NCBI GenBank assembly: GCA_013399305.1
Contig: VXAI01000182.1
Coordinates: 145,013-209,012 of the forward strand
DNA length: 64,000 bases
Direction of reading: 5' to 3'
From: Rostratula benghalensis
Lineage: Eukaryota > Chordata > Aves > Charadriiformes > Rostratulidae
The translations under genes were made by a program, and so were the position numbers. This document shows, one piece after another, positions 39,699 through 52,019 of the stretch (positions within the stretch are counted from its first letter, which is position 1; every line of letters begins with the position of its first letter). The notes under the pieces were generated by a model. It ran no database searches, was not told the origin of the DNA, and saw only the letters and a program-made list of their open reading frames with translations.

Positions 39699-42600
39699 TC
39701 CATTCCTCTTACAATCCTTGGGCTAAGACTTTAAAAGTTCCCTGCTAAATCGGAATGCCAATGCTCTTATTTTGAGCTCTGTAATAAGGAAACAGACTCA
39801 TTAATGTTCTGCAATTATTGAAGTAGAGTGATGGTCATGGATTAGCCCTTGAATTGAACACGGCAGGCTCCCTTGGCAGCTAAACATCAGAATGGAATTT
39901 GAAAACCTCTGTTTTGTTCTATTTTCTCCACTGTTCTTAGTCTGGTGCTGGAAACAGGTACAATCACCTTGATAGCAACATCCCCAGAGGGAAGGAGAAG
40001 GCATTCAAAAGGCAAGATAATTTCTCACAACAAGAACAACAGCAACTTAAAGTGTTAGTATTTGATTTGCTTGAACTCTGAAAAAAACCTTCAAATTATT
40101 TCATCTTGGGCTGGAATGCACATGTTTCTGGGATGGAAGGTAATAGCTTGTTAATGTCAGCAACCTTATATAAGAATCAGCACAGGACATGAGAAAACTA
40201 AATATCAAATTTGTTCCTAAGATTGCTTCAAGATCATGCCCCAAAGACCTTCCAGTCCAAAAAGTCACTGTAAATAACTGGGAGGAGTTTGGGATAGATG
40301 AAAAGTAATTGCCTGAATTAGAATCATCTTGGCTTATGCATTTAATATTTTCACATGTCAAACATTAGAAGATCTTTAAACAACCAAGTGTACCTGGAGA
40401 AGAGTTTTGTTTTACCTCTCATTTACAACCAAAGCATCTTCCAGCCCTGCCCTGTTCCAGGAGACTAACACCAGATGAAAAGTCACCCCTGAAGACTCAA
40501 AAATGTTTTCTTCCGTGACTTTCTTCCCCCAGCTTTCTACCCAAAAACTGATTCAGTCCAAACATCCTTAGTACCAGCTCTTAAGAAATGAGAAACTCCT
40601 AAGGCTACAAGGGATTCCTTCTGATTATAACAAGAGTGCAAATTTATGATGAATTTGAATAGGATCAGCTAACTCTGATCTTGTCAGGATCCTAATCACA
40701 ATAGGACCAAAGCTAGTAGTTAATGAAGTCACTCTCCAGTCCTTGTTGAAGTGCAAGTTGGAGGGAGATCTAATTAGCTACTGGGAGGGAGAGTCCATCT
40801 AGTTACCTTATCCATTTTTGATCATATCTTTTACAAGCTGCAGCAGTAACACTCAGAAAACCAAACACACACTGAGAATTTGTTTCACAAACTGAACATG
40901 TAAAACAGAAATATTCAGTCATTAATATGTAGGTTATGAATAGAACTCCTAATTCTGGAGTTGGGGTTGTTGTTTGTTGGGTTGTGTTTTTTTTAAGTCA
41001 GTCTTTGATTTTTGCACCACAACTTGATCGTGGATTGCAAAACCCCAGGAGCAACTAATTGCAGGGACAAACTCTTACCCTACTACAGTCTAATTCTTTA
41101 ATAGCATCCTTGAATCAAAGAGATGTCTAAATGTTATCACACACACCTGTGATTAATAGCTCCCACAATCAATTACAGATGCAAACAGGCAGGAGCAGAC
41201 TTGGTCCATAATGTGAATGGATGGAAGGTACAATGTATGTGACCAAGGGTTCAGTCTATTTATCACTTACTGACAGCATTTTATGGAGCCAAATTTTTTA
41301 CAGTTTATCCAGAGCAGACTAGCGAACAACTTTAAAGAGACTAAAAGTAATCTACGGATGATTGCATAAATACTGTTAATAACATTATATCCCTCCAGCT
41401 CAGGTGTGGCTGATACTCTTCCTGATGTTTTAATTGGCACAAGGGCTCATGGTAATCATGATTTATTGGAAACAGAGGAAGTTTTCTGACTTCCAGTCTA
41501 TTTTTCCCTTCTTCATTCCTCCTCAAGTGATTTTTCTCTGTACAGCAGTAACTGCTAGGGTTTCTGACAGGCTGTGGTGAAGAATGAAGTGTTTACACAA
41601 ATGGTCAATGGGTATACAAAAGGTGCAGTAATTAGGGCTAAGTTGGCAGCTGGAAAGCAAAACAGGGCAAAGCAGGGTATATCTCTTAATTGTGAGCAAG
41701 GGGTAAATATGAGTTGTCTTTTCTTTCTTCCTTACCTGTACTCTCCTCATTATGTACCTTCTATGTTGTTGAGAGCAAACTTCAGTGACTTCTCACCAAA
41801 ACCACAAACCCATCAGCCAGACTCAGTAGATGAACAGTGAATCTACAAATCAACATGGGCTTACTTAAAGTTTACAATAAAACCCTACTGCTAGTTTTGA
41901 TTCACCTGATTAAATGCTTAGACAAAGTAGTTTCCCACAGCTTCAGGTACTGTGAAATATCCCCTCTCCACAGTTCTCTGGCCAAACTGTTAGCCAAAAT
42001 ATGCAGTAGCAAGGTGCTACTGGGCACCAAGACTTTGCTATCCCTCTCTCCCTTCCCCCAGCTACCTTAATTTCTCAAGATCTGGTGTTGCATCACACAG
42101 GCGTTCTTCCAAACAGCTTCATCTTTTTTGGAACCACAGATGAATGAAATGGGTTTTCCTTGCCACTAACATTGTGGGTTCATATGTGTGTGTCTAATTC
42201 TGGGCCCTGCATTGCTACCCTCATTTTCTAAAAGGAAAATTATTCCCATAAATGTTAGCTGTGGGCTCTGCCTCATCTGTGCTTGTCTCCACTGCCGCTG
42301 TCTCAGACAAGGTTGTACTTGTGGGGAACTGTGGCTAGATAAACTCCAACTCAAATATGGTGTAGTTTGTCTTCTCCAGCTCTGCACCTGCTTAAACATT
42401 AAAAAGTCAGGCAGAAAAAGTAAGATGTATGCAGACACAATGTCTGCACAGAATATCTTCACAGAAGAATTGATTCTTAGTAAGAAAGTCAAACAGATTT
42501 GGTGGGTGAAGGTTGTTCTTCAGACAGCAGCATTAATGACTGAAGAGCGTAAATAAAGGGCTTTCTTCTCAGTAAGTTTTCTTTTCACTGATTCATTATT

Positions 42601-45225
42601 ATTAAGGAAATGGGTGAATCAGCTATGATGGAGTAGGGACTCATTGTGGACCTTCATCCTTTATTAGGCACCTCCCGACAGAGCCTGACTGAAGCCACGA
42701 AGCTGAGGTCTTCACCTGACCTTGCACCCTTCTCCCAGAAGCCAAGTGTTGTTCAGAGCTTGGGTTCTTGTTTTGGCCTATGATAGAAGCTACACATAAC
42801 ACAGGGCAGCTGTGAAATAAAGATCTCAAGCCAAAGTCTGATTTATGAAAACCTCATTCAGAGCAGTCTGTATGTAATGTTTTGGGCTGGAGCCATCTTC
42901 ACCCAGATTTGGCACCAAGCACCTCTTAAAGGTTCTGTAAGAATTTGTGCTTGTTTTGGGTTTTGTTTTCTCTTGCTAAATTCCCATAGTTATTCTATCT
43001 CTGCATATCCTTTCTTTAACAGGAAACAGCTATGGAAATGCTGAAATATCCTCAAGAAAGGCTTTGTTTTGCTTTGATAGTTAAATTATTTCAAGGTCAA
43101 CAAGAAGCTAAAATATAAAAAACTTCACAAAGAAGCTTGTGAGACAAGACAAAACCCCACTTCTTCCTCTGAGATATCCTTACTATGAGTATGGTTTAAT
43201 TCCAAGCATCATGAAAATGTGAGGCTTGCTAAATGGTAAATGATTTATTATATGCCCAGGTTTGATTGGAGCTCTGAACAAAAGCCCCAGCATATGGGTT
43301 AAGGCACAGAATAAACCCACACTTACCACAGTGAAATCAATATTTGCGCCTCCCAGAATGTGGCATCATTCTGTGCTTTGGGAATGAGAGACTGGACTCT
43401 TCACAAAAGCAAAAGTATCTGCTGTTCATATTGTGAGGAGATGAAAGAAATAGTGAAGAAATTGTAGAGTTTGAGTGTTTTGGGACCAAGATGCTTCCTG
43501 GCTTCTAATTAGAGCCCACACACTCATTTTTCTCCAGTTGCATATTGACCATGAAGGATCCCAGTCCTCCGCTGGGGAATACATGTTGTTAGTGCACCTC
43601 TCACTGAGGATATTTATGCCACAAAGGCAGTTTTCTTGCCAAGGGGTTGTGATCCACACATCCTAAAAAGACCAAGTAGTGTGCAGCCTGCGTCCAAGGT
43701 GGAGCAGGGTGCCTGGTTCTTCTTTTTGTGGGACAATACTGGTCTTCATCATTGCGAAGGACAAGATTTCAAGGGGGTAACTTGAAAAAAAATGTTTCCT
43801 TTCCCTCACCACCTTATCCCCAGACACATTATGTGATCCCTAAGAATGTTGATGCTTGCTTAATTTTGTGTACTGGGAGGCAAAAGGGGGCATCTTTTTC
43901 TTGGCATATACAAAGAATTTGACTGGTTTGCCCCAAAAGCCCTACTTGGCAGCTGAGCATCTCCATTCGGAGAAAGATGGGTGAAATTTCAATTAATCTG
44001 AAAATGGGACTAGAAAACAAAAATTACTGCAGAATTCTACGTGTGTAAATTAGCTCTTACACTTTCAGACTGCTGCCTCATATAGGCAGGACCATGACAT
44101 TTGAAATTCAGTAATAAGTTCTGGCTTTCTGTGTATACGTGCCTGCAAGATTAAAGCTCTACTGCAATGCACTTTAGTATTTGTTCCTTACTTCGACCCT
44201 TCCTAGAAAGTTAGTAATTTTCCAGAGCACATGGACTGTACAATAGCCTCAGTACAAAAGCTTTGTTTCCTCTTAAAGAAAGCTTGTGTTGTAAACAATG
44301 ATCAAAAGGAACCAGGAAGAAGCAAGAGTATGGAAAGTGTTTGCAATGCCCTTTGGTGTGTTCACTTCCCTAAGCCCCTAGTGTTTTGCTGTCGTGGTTG
44401 GCCTGTAATTTTCAGACACTTTTGGAAATGATGATGAATCATAACATTTTCTAGATCTCAGAGGGAAAAAGAAAAAAAAAAAGGCAGCAGTAAGAGCCTG
44501 CAGTAGCATTTCCTTGTTAAATATATGTTTGCAGCACAACATGAAGTGCTGGGTTTAATGAACATCAGTAATTTACTTATCTTTTGAATGGATCACTTTA
44601 AATGCTTGTTGGAAAGTACCTTTCACCAAACTGCCCATTAGAAGTGAACTACAAAGTAAGTGGATTATATATGGGAAGAATTTCTTATCTCTGTGAGTGC
44701 AATACATCCCCTGCAGAGACTTTTTTTTTTAAGTAAAGGATGTTTAATGACGCCTTTTAAAATTCTGATAAAATTAGCATGTTTTATTTTCTCCCTGCTA
44801 CAAGAAGATTGACTAACACTTTAAACAATGGTAATCTGATGGGTACAGGTACAGATGTACAAATTAGATGCTTAAAATAATAGGTGAGATTCTCAATTAA
44901 GTATCTCATCCTACTCCACTCTTTTACTATAAGACAATTAATGGTACATATTATGGGACAACTGGAAAAGAGTGTCTCCACTTCTACTGAACATGCCAGC
45001 TTAGCCTCTGGTACTTTCAAGGGAATACACTGAGTATTTGAAGAATTGGTGCCTTGCCTTGATTTTTTGGGAGGAAAGGCAGGGTCTGGATCATATTTAT
45101 TAAGGTTTTCTCTTGCTGAGCACAGTGCAGGCAGTTAGTATTTAGTTAGAAGTGGATTATGGCAGTCCATTTTTTATTGCTTTTTTGCCATCATGAAATA
45201 TTCTAATGTGCTGTTTTCCTTTCAG

Positions 45226-45475
45226 CTCACTGTGGTCATGGTTCTGATGTCGCTGTTGGTAACCGTTGAGGAGGCTGAGCTACCTTTGGAGACTGCAAAG
45301 GTTACCTCCATATCCACTGCTGGGGGAGCCCACAGTTCCCACACAGAAGTTGGAAGCTGGTTTGACACAAGGCATGGCTCAGGAGGAGATTTCTGGTCAG
45401 AAGCCTGAAACACAGCAACTGCCTGATCAACAAAGCCTGCAAAAATAAACACTGGGAGTTTACTGGGCAGTTCTG
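45226..45475 (+). other. Candidate 3'-terminal exon of an unrecognised transcript
   Basis: A textbook acceptor precedes this stretch: branch-like TTCTAAT at 45,201-45,207, then CTGTTTTCCTTTCAG ending at 45,225. The sequence after it is open for about 60 codons in the frame that starts LTVVMVLMSLLVTV, a hydrophobic run, and ends with a TGA at 45,406-45,408. AATAAA follows at 45,444-45,449, only 36 nt after the stop. The acceptor, short open frame and nearby poly(A) signal together look like a last exon, coding or non-coding. The peptide resembles no family I know, and all parts could coincide by chance. Confidence 0.25.
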
Positions 45476-46607
45476 AGAACTACCTGCTCACACATATTTC
45501 TCCCAAGGTCCTATCTGAGGGTGTTATCCAAGTTACTGCATCATATCATACCACTAAATGAAACAAAACAGATTTTTTCATGTACGCTTTGTCTTTAATT
45601 TGAGCTATTAATTTCAGGCTCTCTTACTGTCGCAAATGGAGGTATATGCATTTGGCTCTGTAACTAGTACAAATAAAACAAATAAAGAAAAGCAAATATT
45701 CTGATTTACCCAATTATTTCTACAAAGCTGTTAGGGCTGCCACCATTTAAAAGATCATGCTCAAGCATTAGCCTGGCATTGTCTCTGTGATGGTAAAAGA
45801 GGCAGGCACGTGCTTCAGACAAGAACTTCCTTTCCTCCCTGCACATTCTTTTCAAGCAATAGCTATTATCCCAGTGACTCATGGACAGTTAAACCGCCAT
45901 CACCATCTCAAGGAACAGAGCAACAAGATCTGTTGTTGGGCTTGGCAGGATCCATTAAGTCAAAGGGATGTGTCCTGCTACTTAGTGATGACAGCCAAGT
46001 TCAATTAAGTTCTGTATGACTTCTCTTTGGATGCTTCTTCAAACTCTATATGACCCTCTTGGCACTGTAAATCTCACAGAAGTGGGCTTCTTTATGAATT
46101 TTTTTCTATAATTTTAGTTCTAGATGGGGCTGGCTGTGAGAGTGAGCACAACCTTCTTGCTTCCTGGCATTCCTGCTGCTAGAGGCTTTAAAGCAAGCAA
46201 GAACAGGAGAACTTTGAGAAGAGGCAGGAAAACATGAATTTTGCTTCATATTTTGAGCAAAAGATCATCTGGGGGGCAAAGGGAATGGCTGTCTTATTTT
46301 ATCTGGGCTGACTACTCATCTGCTACTGGAGCCCTTCTAGTTTTTCTCCTCACTAGGAAACAGCTTGGCTATGGCCACTGCCTGACTGGTGAAGTCAGGG
46401 TCAATTTTTTCCATCTGGACTGCATTAAACATCTTCCATTTGCTCATCTCCCTCCCCCCAAACCACCCCTGTTCCTCCCCGGCCTCCCTTCTAATGCTGA
46501 TGTGCTGCCAGACATGTTCCATTTCACCCACAGCCAAAAGGCAGCTCCAGTAGGATCTCATTAATTCACACTAATGATGGGGAATTTGGCAAATTAGTGA
46601 ACTGACT

Positions 46608-46665
46608 TGATCCTGCCATTATTAATAGCCTTGCCATTGACTTCAGGCAGAACTAGATTGAGTCT
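46608..46665. repeat. Possible ancient interspersed-repeat fragment
   Basis: GATCCTGCCATTATTAATAG followed by GCCATTGACTTCAGGCAGAA resembles the phrase near 24.75 kb (CCATTGATTTCAGTAAGG). Short and diverged; assignment is tentative. Confidence 0.3.
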
Positions 46666-46970
46666 TTGAATTGATAGCTCTCCTTGGACACCAGAAAGAG
46701 ATTATGTTTTATGAAATAGACTGATTTTTGTTTGGATGATTGGAGTTCAGTGCCATGCTAGTGTATACTACAGCAAAAGCAATGAACTCTAATTAATGTG
46801 ATGGCTCACAACAGCTTTTCAGCTATTAAATCTCTGTAGAAAGGAAATGAAAACAAAAAGATGAGGTTTTCTTCCCAGTTAGTAGAACGCAGGAATTTGC
46901 ACACTGAGAGTCGCTGTGTGTCTCTTTGGCCATCAAAAGGTTTATCACAGGGAGGATTTAGCTGGTGGGA

Positions 46971-47050
46971 CTCTGCCAGAGATTTCCATGTGACTGGAGT
47001 GAATTCCTTAATCTTTTTGTGCCTCAGATGCCTTCTGGAAAAAGAAGATG
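46971..47050 (+). mobile_element. Degenerate MIR-type SINE fragment
   Basis: CTCTGCCA, TGTGACT, TTCCTTAATCT and TGTGCCTCAG occur in the same order and spacing as in the MIR core, followed by a diverged CTTCTGGAAAAAG in place of TCATCTGTAAAA. This is the opposite orientation to the copy at 30.6 kb. Confidence 0.55.
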
Positions 47051-47443
47051 TACTTTCCTTTCTGCTGCGATTATCCATGTCACTTGGCTGATCGTATCTT
47101 AAAATCTAGTCCAAAAGAACTCTGTTTGGGGTACAAGAATGCTCTCTGGGCAATAACAAAGAGAAGTCAGTGATCCCCTGACCATTTCTATTGTATCTTC
47201 TCAGCTGTTACAGGTCATGTCTGAGTTTCCAGTCCAACCATGAAACACAGTCACATCAGCTCAGGGAATGTCTAACGTTACTGTGCCAGCACGAGCTTAG
47301 CAGCCCCCAGTGATTCCTCTGCTCTTGTGATACCACAAAAGAGCAAGCTCAGTAGCACCAGTTGAAGCTGAGTAAAAATTACTTTGCATTTCTCAAGTTT
47401 AATGTATTTTAATTTACAAAGAGCAAAGCAAATGTACATACAG

Positions 47444-47511
47444 GCCTATTCTCTGAAAAGCACCAAAGGAGATAACTAGATTCTCCCTTTGGTGCTTTCC
47501 TTCCTAGAGGC
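47444..47511. other. Long imperfect hairpin, pre-miRNA-like
   Basis: Arm 47,457-47,472 (AAAGCACCAAAGGAGA) pairs with 47,482-47,498 (TCTCCCTTTGGTGCTTT): 16 base pairs with one bulged C and a 9-nt loop. After a symmetrical 7/7 internal loop, GCCT (47,444-47,447) pairs with AGGC (47,508-47,511), giving a 68-nt fold. Either strand could form it. It may be a small-RNA precursor, a relic of a palindromic transposon, or chance. Confidence 0.4.
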
Positions 47512-49680
47512 AATGCATAATCAACTTTTGGTCTTCACAACAGTTTAAGCTAATAAGCCAGACCATGAACTGGAGCAGCTGAAGCACAGCCACATGTTAC
47601 CTTATGCCAACTTTCAGGAGCAGGGTGAGGCAGACAGCTGGAGGCAGTAACGTCTTAAATCACCTCCATCACACAGAACCTGGCTGCTACCAAGTGAGAA
47701 GTGAGGGCAGGGTGAGACTAAGACTACAGTGGAAATAAAGCCTCTCTCTGGTGATGGACTTCTTTATTTCATAGGCTTGGGCAAGTCAGTGGGAACTGGG
47801 GGTGGAGCCCACCTTGCTGTTATTCCAGCCACACAAGATGGGAAAGAACTGACTGGTCCCTCAGATAAGTTACTGATAGGTAATATTCCCTGAGCTTGGA
47901 GGAACATAAGACCCTTATTCCTCCTGACTTTTTTCCAGGAGCAGCAAGGAGGTGGGGACCTAGGCTTGTCCTCGTGAATAGCAGAAAGCTAACTCCCAGC
48001 TCTCAGAAGTGAATTACATCCCTTACAGATAGAAGATTGGGATTTTTAAGCAGATATTATTTTCCTCTATGGCAACATCATCACATGGTATTCCCAGTAT
48101 CTGCTCTTCTTTATGTTCTTGCTATTCTGGGTGGAAAAATGCTTACTGGGAAGTAGCTTTAAAGACAGTTTCTTATCTCCTAAAACATATATATTCTTTC
48201 AATGAAAGAGCATACTATGTAAAACCAACACTTTGCAGACCCATACTCTCACAGCTCCCTGTTTAATATCAAGAGTAGAGGGAGGACTGGGCCTCACTTC
48301 GTCATATGTGAACATGCATGAAGTCCAACTAAGAACATACACATATTGATTCTACTGTGTTCAGGATTTTTGTTGGTGTGACTTGGAAAGCAGCAAGTAT
48401 TGAATAGATAGACTACTTTGGATATTTGGGAGAATTTTTGTGTTTTAAATTCATTGGTGATTGCACTTCAGGCCCTGCAATTTGATCTTTGGCCTTTGCT
48501 GCTACTTCACAAACTGGTTCGTGCTCCAATTTCTATGTGTCCTAGTGAGGCCAGCCCTCAGCTGGCTCCATGTGGCATTTCTGTCTATTTCTTCCCATGC
48601 ATTGCTCTGTGTTTGTAATGCTTTTAGATTATTCCAGTCTTGCATGCAATAGACTTCCATGGCATTCCTTGTTTTCATTCCTTCTCCTTCCCTTCCTCCC
48701 TCACCTCAAAGAGCAAAAAGTCTTAAAAGAAGGGAAATGGTCAGATCTGGAAAAAGAAAGGAAATGTGCCAGAAGGGATTAGCTGGAGAATGCGTAGGCA
48801 GCTGCGTGCTCTGGAAGGAATCCGGACATATTTGTTTTCCCTTGTTCTATTTTTCCCAAGTTTTCCTTTAATTTATTCCAAATTTGGCTGTGTCTGATGC
48901 TAAAGTTAGATGCCATTCGATGAAATTCTTCAGATAATGGAAGTCCTATGGGTGGTGAAATACTTGCTAGCTTGCCTGCCTTCCTTAGGCTTCAGAGTTA
49001 ACAATACAATGACATAACTCTCTCTCCCCAAGGATCTGTAAGATCTGGCTTTTCTACAGGCTCCGAAAATCTTTTGCATCTTGTACACATTATATTATTT
49101 TTCAGAACTGTCAGTGCTGGGAATATTTTCAATGACAACAAAAATATTAGTGCCTTTATTTTTATAAATGACTGCTCTGATTCTGAGACAGCCATGAGCT
49201 GGCAACCTGGCTAGTTGAGCTATTCCAAACTGGCCCAGTTTGACTTGGCATCAGCAAGGAGGAAATGTCTCATTCTGCACTCGGCTTGCCAAGGCAGGGC
49301 TCCTTGCCTTTGTAGCAGTGTAGAATGACTGGCTGCTGCCCTTTGCTGCAGAGCTGTGAATGGTGCTCTCTCTGGACTAGGAAGTGGAGTTGTCTCCCAT
49401 GAGTGGGTCTATTTGTCTGTCCACAGCACCACCCACCTTCCTACTGGCATCCTCTGCCTGAAACTGGAAGGGTGGCAGCAGCACATACCAACCTCAAAAG
49501 CAAGCGCCACGTAGCATTCGCATGAGTATTAATTGAATAGAACATGAATTAATGGAACTGCTTTTCAGGCTGGACTGAGAGTGCAAGAAGCAAAGACGCC
49601 TTCTTACAGGCAAAGCTATCATCTTGAGTTGTATAGTCTAAATAAAACTGTTTGTTTCTTCCCTGATCTATTTTACAACT

Positions 49681-49705
49681 TTTTTTTTTTTTAAAAAAAA
49701 AAAAA
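49681..49705. repeat. T12-A13 self-complementary homopolymer pair
   Basis: Twelve T directly followed by thirteen A, which can pair with itself as a hairpin or cruciform. A tract of this type may be unstable and tends to exclude nucleosomes. Confidence 0.95.
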
Positions 49706-51366
49706 GGTCAAGAGCCTGCTTTGAGGCTCATCAAAGTTGCTTGGGAGAACTTTCATTCTCTCTGCCCTCCTCGCTACTTGACAGGATTTGAATCAATCTG
49801 TTAAAAATGTGATGTGGCTTTCCACATGACTCTGAAAGAGATAGCACAGACAACGACGAGGGCAAAGCCTCTGTTGTGCAACCTCATGGATCACACATCT
49901 CCCAACCTACTGGGCCACTACCAAGCCTCAGGCTTCCTCCAAGGCAGCCCGGGGTGGGACGTTTGTGCAGTTTGCTGCCCTGGATGATGCTTTTAACCAC
50001 AGTATGGGAAGCGTCCCAGAAGACTCTGCCAGTGCCTAGATCTGCCCTTTGATGTTCTGCTGCTCTCCAAGTCAAAGGGCAGTTTGGTCCAGAAAGTGGC
50101 AAAGAAAGATGAATACAACCAAAAAGTATTTCCTCAAGCAGCAAAACATATGAAGCCTACTTTTTGGTAATTGTGCTTCATAGCTGCTGTCTGTAGTAGC
50201 CAAGGTAGAAGCTGCTGGGATATTTGTTGCACTCACTCTCATTTAGCTTCTCTGCTGTTTCTTAGGAGCTGAGCTCTGGTTACAGCCTTAGCAGGGATTT
50301 AACAGGATCTGTCTCTCTGCTATCCAGCAGTCTATTTTTGCAAAAATCACAGCAACCTGATTATTTCTGAGACCTCTGCCCCCTTGTCAATTTTGATTGG
50401 AGTTGGCCCAGGAGTTCAAAAGGCTGTAACAGTTTGATCATATAATCCTGGCTTCCTTAGGAAACCAAGCTAAGGAACAAACAAACAGAAGTCCTTACAG
50501 AAATACTCCCTTGATGGTTGAGGGTTTTGTTGGGTTTTTTTTTAATCAACACCTTGACTTCTATGAAGATTTTTACCTTCACTTCCCACAAAGATTATCT
50601 TACAGCTCAGCCACCGAATGTGCAGAAGTGGCCCTGGAGTGGTCACTGTTACAGGCAGGTTTTCATTAGAATTAGTCTGTATCCTAACGGGAGCCATGGG
50701 AAGCCAGCACAGGACCCAGGTTCCTGCCAGCATCACCCCCTACACCTACACTGGGGATGACTACTTGTGGAGTAATTAGCAGGCATGTTTAACTGGAACA
50801 AAGCTCGGAGCGGTTCAATGGATGGGGAGTGCAGATGGAGAGAAGTTCCCCAGATGGACAATTCCCTCTGATCTGTCCACCCAGCTCAAATCATGCCCAC
50901 AGCGTGGGACTAGGTATAAGAAATGACGCCTAACGGTGGTCCTAGCTGATGTGCAGCCCAACTTGGTGGGGCTGCTTTTCCCAAAGAGTGCAAGGATCTC
51001 TCTGAATCACCGAGGGGCTCCTGTACGGGCACTGGGATCGGAGCCGGGCAAAATTGACTGCAAATCACGGGCTTTGTCACATCCACCCTGGTGCAGTGTG
51101 ACTGCAGAGCAGGAGCGCCTCGCTCGGAATCCTCCAGGTTAGCGGCCACCTTCTCCCCCCTCCGCTTTCTCTTCCCTGGTTGCTCTTTCCGAGAGCACTG
51201 ACAGCAGATCTGTTCAGGGGACAACTTTACAACCCAATTCCAATAAAAGACAGCAGCTGCCGACGCGGAAACTCTGGGCGAGAACATGCCGGGACGGTCC
51301 GAAGTAATATGTTTCGGTATTAATTGCAAACCCTTTCTTGTATCTGCCACTTGCAAAGCAGTTCTT

Positions 51367-51391
51367 AAAAAAAAAAAAAAAAAAAAAAAAA
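51367..51391. repeat. Poly(A) tract, 25 nt
   Basis: Uninterrupted A run about 100 bp left of another T-rich run (51,490-51,512). It accounts for the phenylalanine-rich minus-strand frame that crosses it. Confidence 0.95.
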
Positions 51392-51744
51392 GGAATGGCA
51401 AATATGCCAAAAGCGATTATTTATGCACGTTCAGCGTTATTTAATATTGGTCAGTTATTATGTTCCAAACAAGAGGCTTGAAAAGCAAATTTTTTTTTAT
51501 TTTTTTTTTTTTAGGAGATCGGACTAACATTTTTCACGTCGTCAGAAGCGATGACGCCTCACTCCGCTGGCCAGGGTGTTTAAACGGCAAACAGGCGTTT
51601 GAGGGGAAAGCTGACTCAGTGGCCGCACGCTGCAGGGAAAGGCACGGAAAAAGAGGGAACGGTTTGTCCGCGGAGCGGGACGCGGTGTCGGCGCTCCCCG
51701 CAGCAGGGGTCCCAGCACCGCACAAGGCTCTGGATTTACCGGGC

Positions 51745-51754
51745 TATAAATAAG
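51745..51754 (+). promoter_or_regulatory. Candidate TATA box downstream of a small CpG-rich block
   Basis: TATAAATAAG is close to the consensus TATA box and lies just right of a short CpG-rich block (51,540-51,740). A start near 51,775 would read plus-strand, away from MSX2. No first exon can be confirmed. Confidence 0.25.
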
Positions 51755-51866
51755 CTAATAAGTGATCGGGAATGGCCTCTCGGAAAGCAGCGCCGGTATC
51801 TCTTCTTTCCCCGGGCAAAGGGAACAAGATCTCTCTTTTTTAACCTTTTCTTTCCTTTCTTCTTAC

Positions 51867-51883
51867 TTTTTTTTTTTTTTTTT
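51867..51883. repeat. Poly(T) tract, 17 nt
   Basis: T run within a pyrimidine-rich segment (51,842-51,883). Confidence 0.95.
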
Positions 51884-52019
51884 AAACATAGCGTTTCCCT
51901 CTGCAAGAGGTGTACATTTAATTATAAAAGGGCCTTTTTCTGTTGTAATCTGTTTCCAGTTCAATTCCTTGCTGGATAAATCCCTTAAACGTGTTGTCAT
52001 TCCTTATTTATTGATTGCA

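Larger units (their letters stand above)
24776..45190. other. Gene-free intergenic DNA
   Basis: Mostly AT-leaning sequence without credible exons. It includes a 15-bp direct repeat TGAATATATACATTA (25,248-25,262 and 25,277-25,291), a microsatellite, one MIR relic, several A/T tracts, short perfect palindromes (37,944-37,960 and 42,430-42,448), and an octamer-bearing patch at 28,680-28,960. Slightly GC-richer stretches around 27.5-28.6 kb have no CpG-island character. Confidence 0.7.
47512..51540. other. Gene-free intergenic DNA at the approach to the CpG-rich flank
   Basis: No recognisable exon or RNA gene. GC content begins to rise after 50.8 kb. Contains the T12-A13 tract and the 25-nt A run. 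The 166-codon minus-strand frame at 50,910-51,410 begins in single-copy DNA and runs through the A run as polyphenylalanine, so it is not considered real. Confidence 0.65.

Noticed and set aside
50910..51410. 166-codon minus-strand open frame
   Set aside because: Includes polyphenylalanine encoded by the 25-nt A run and matches nothing known.
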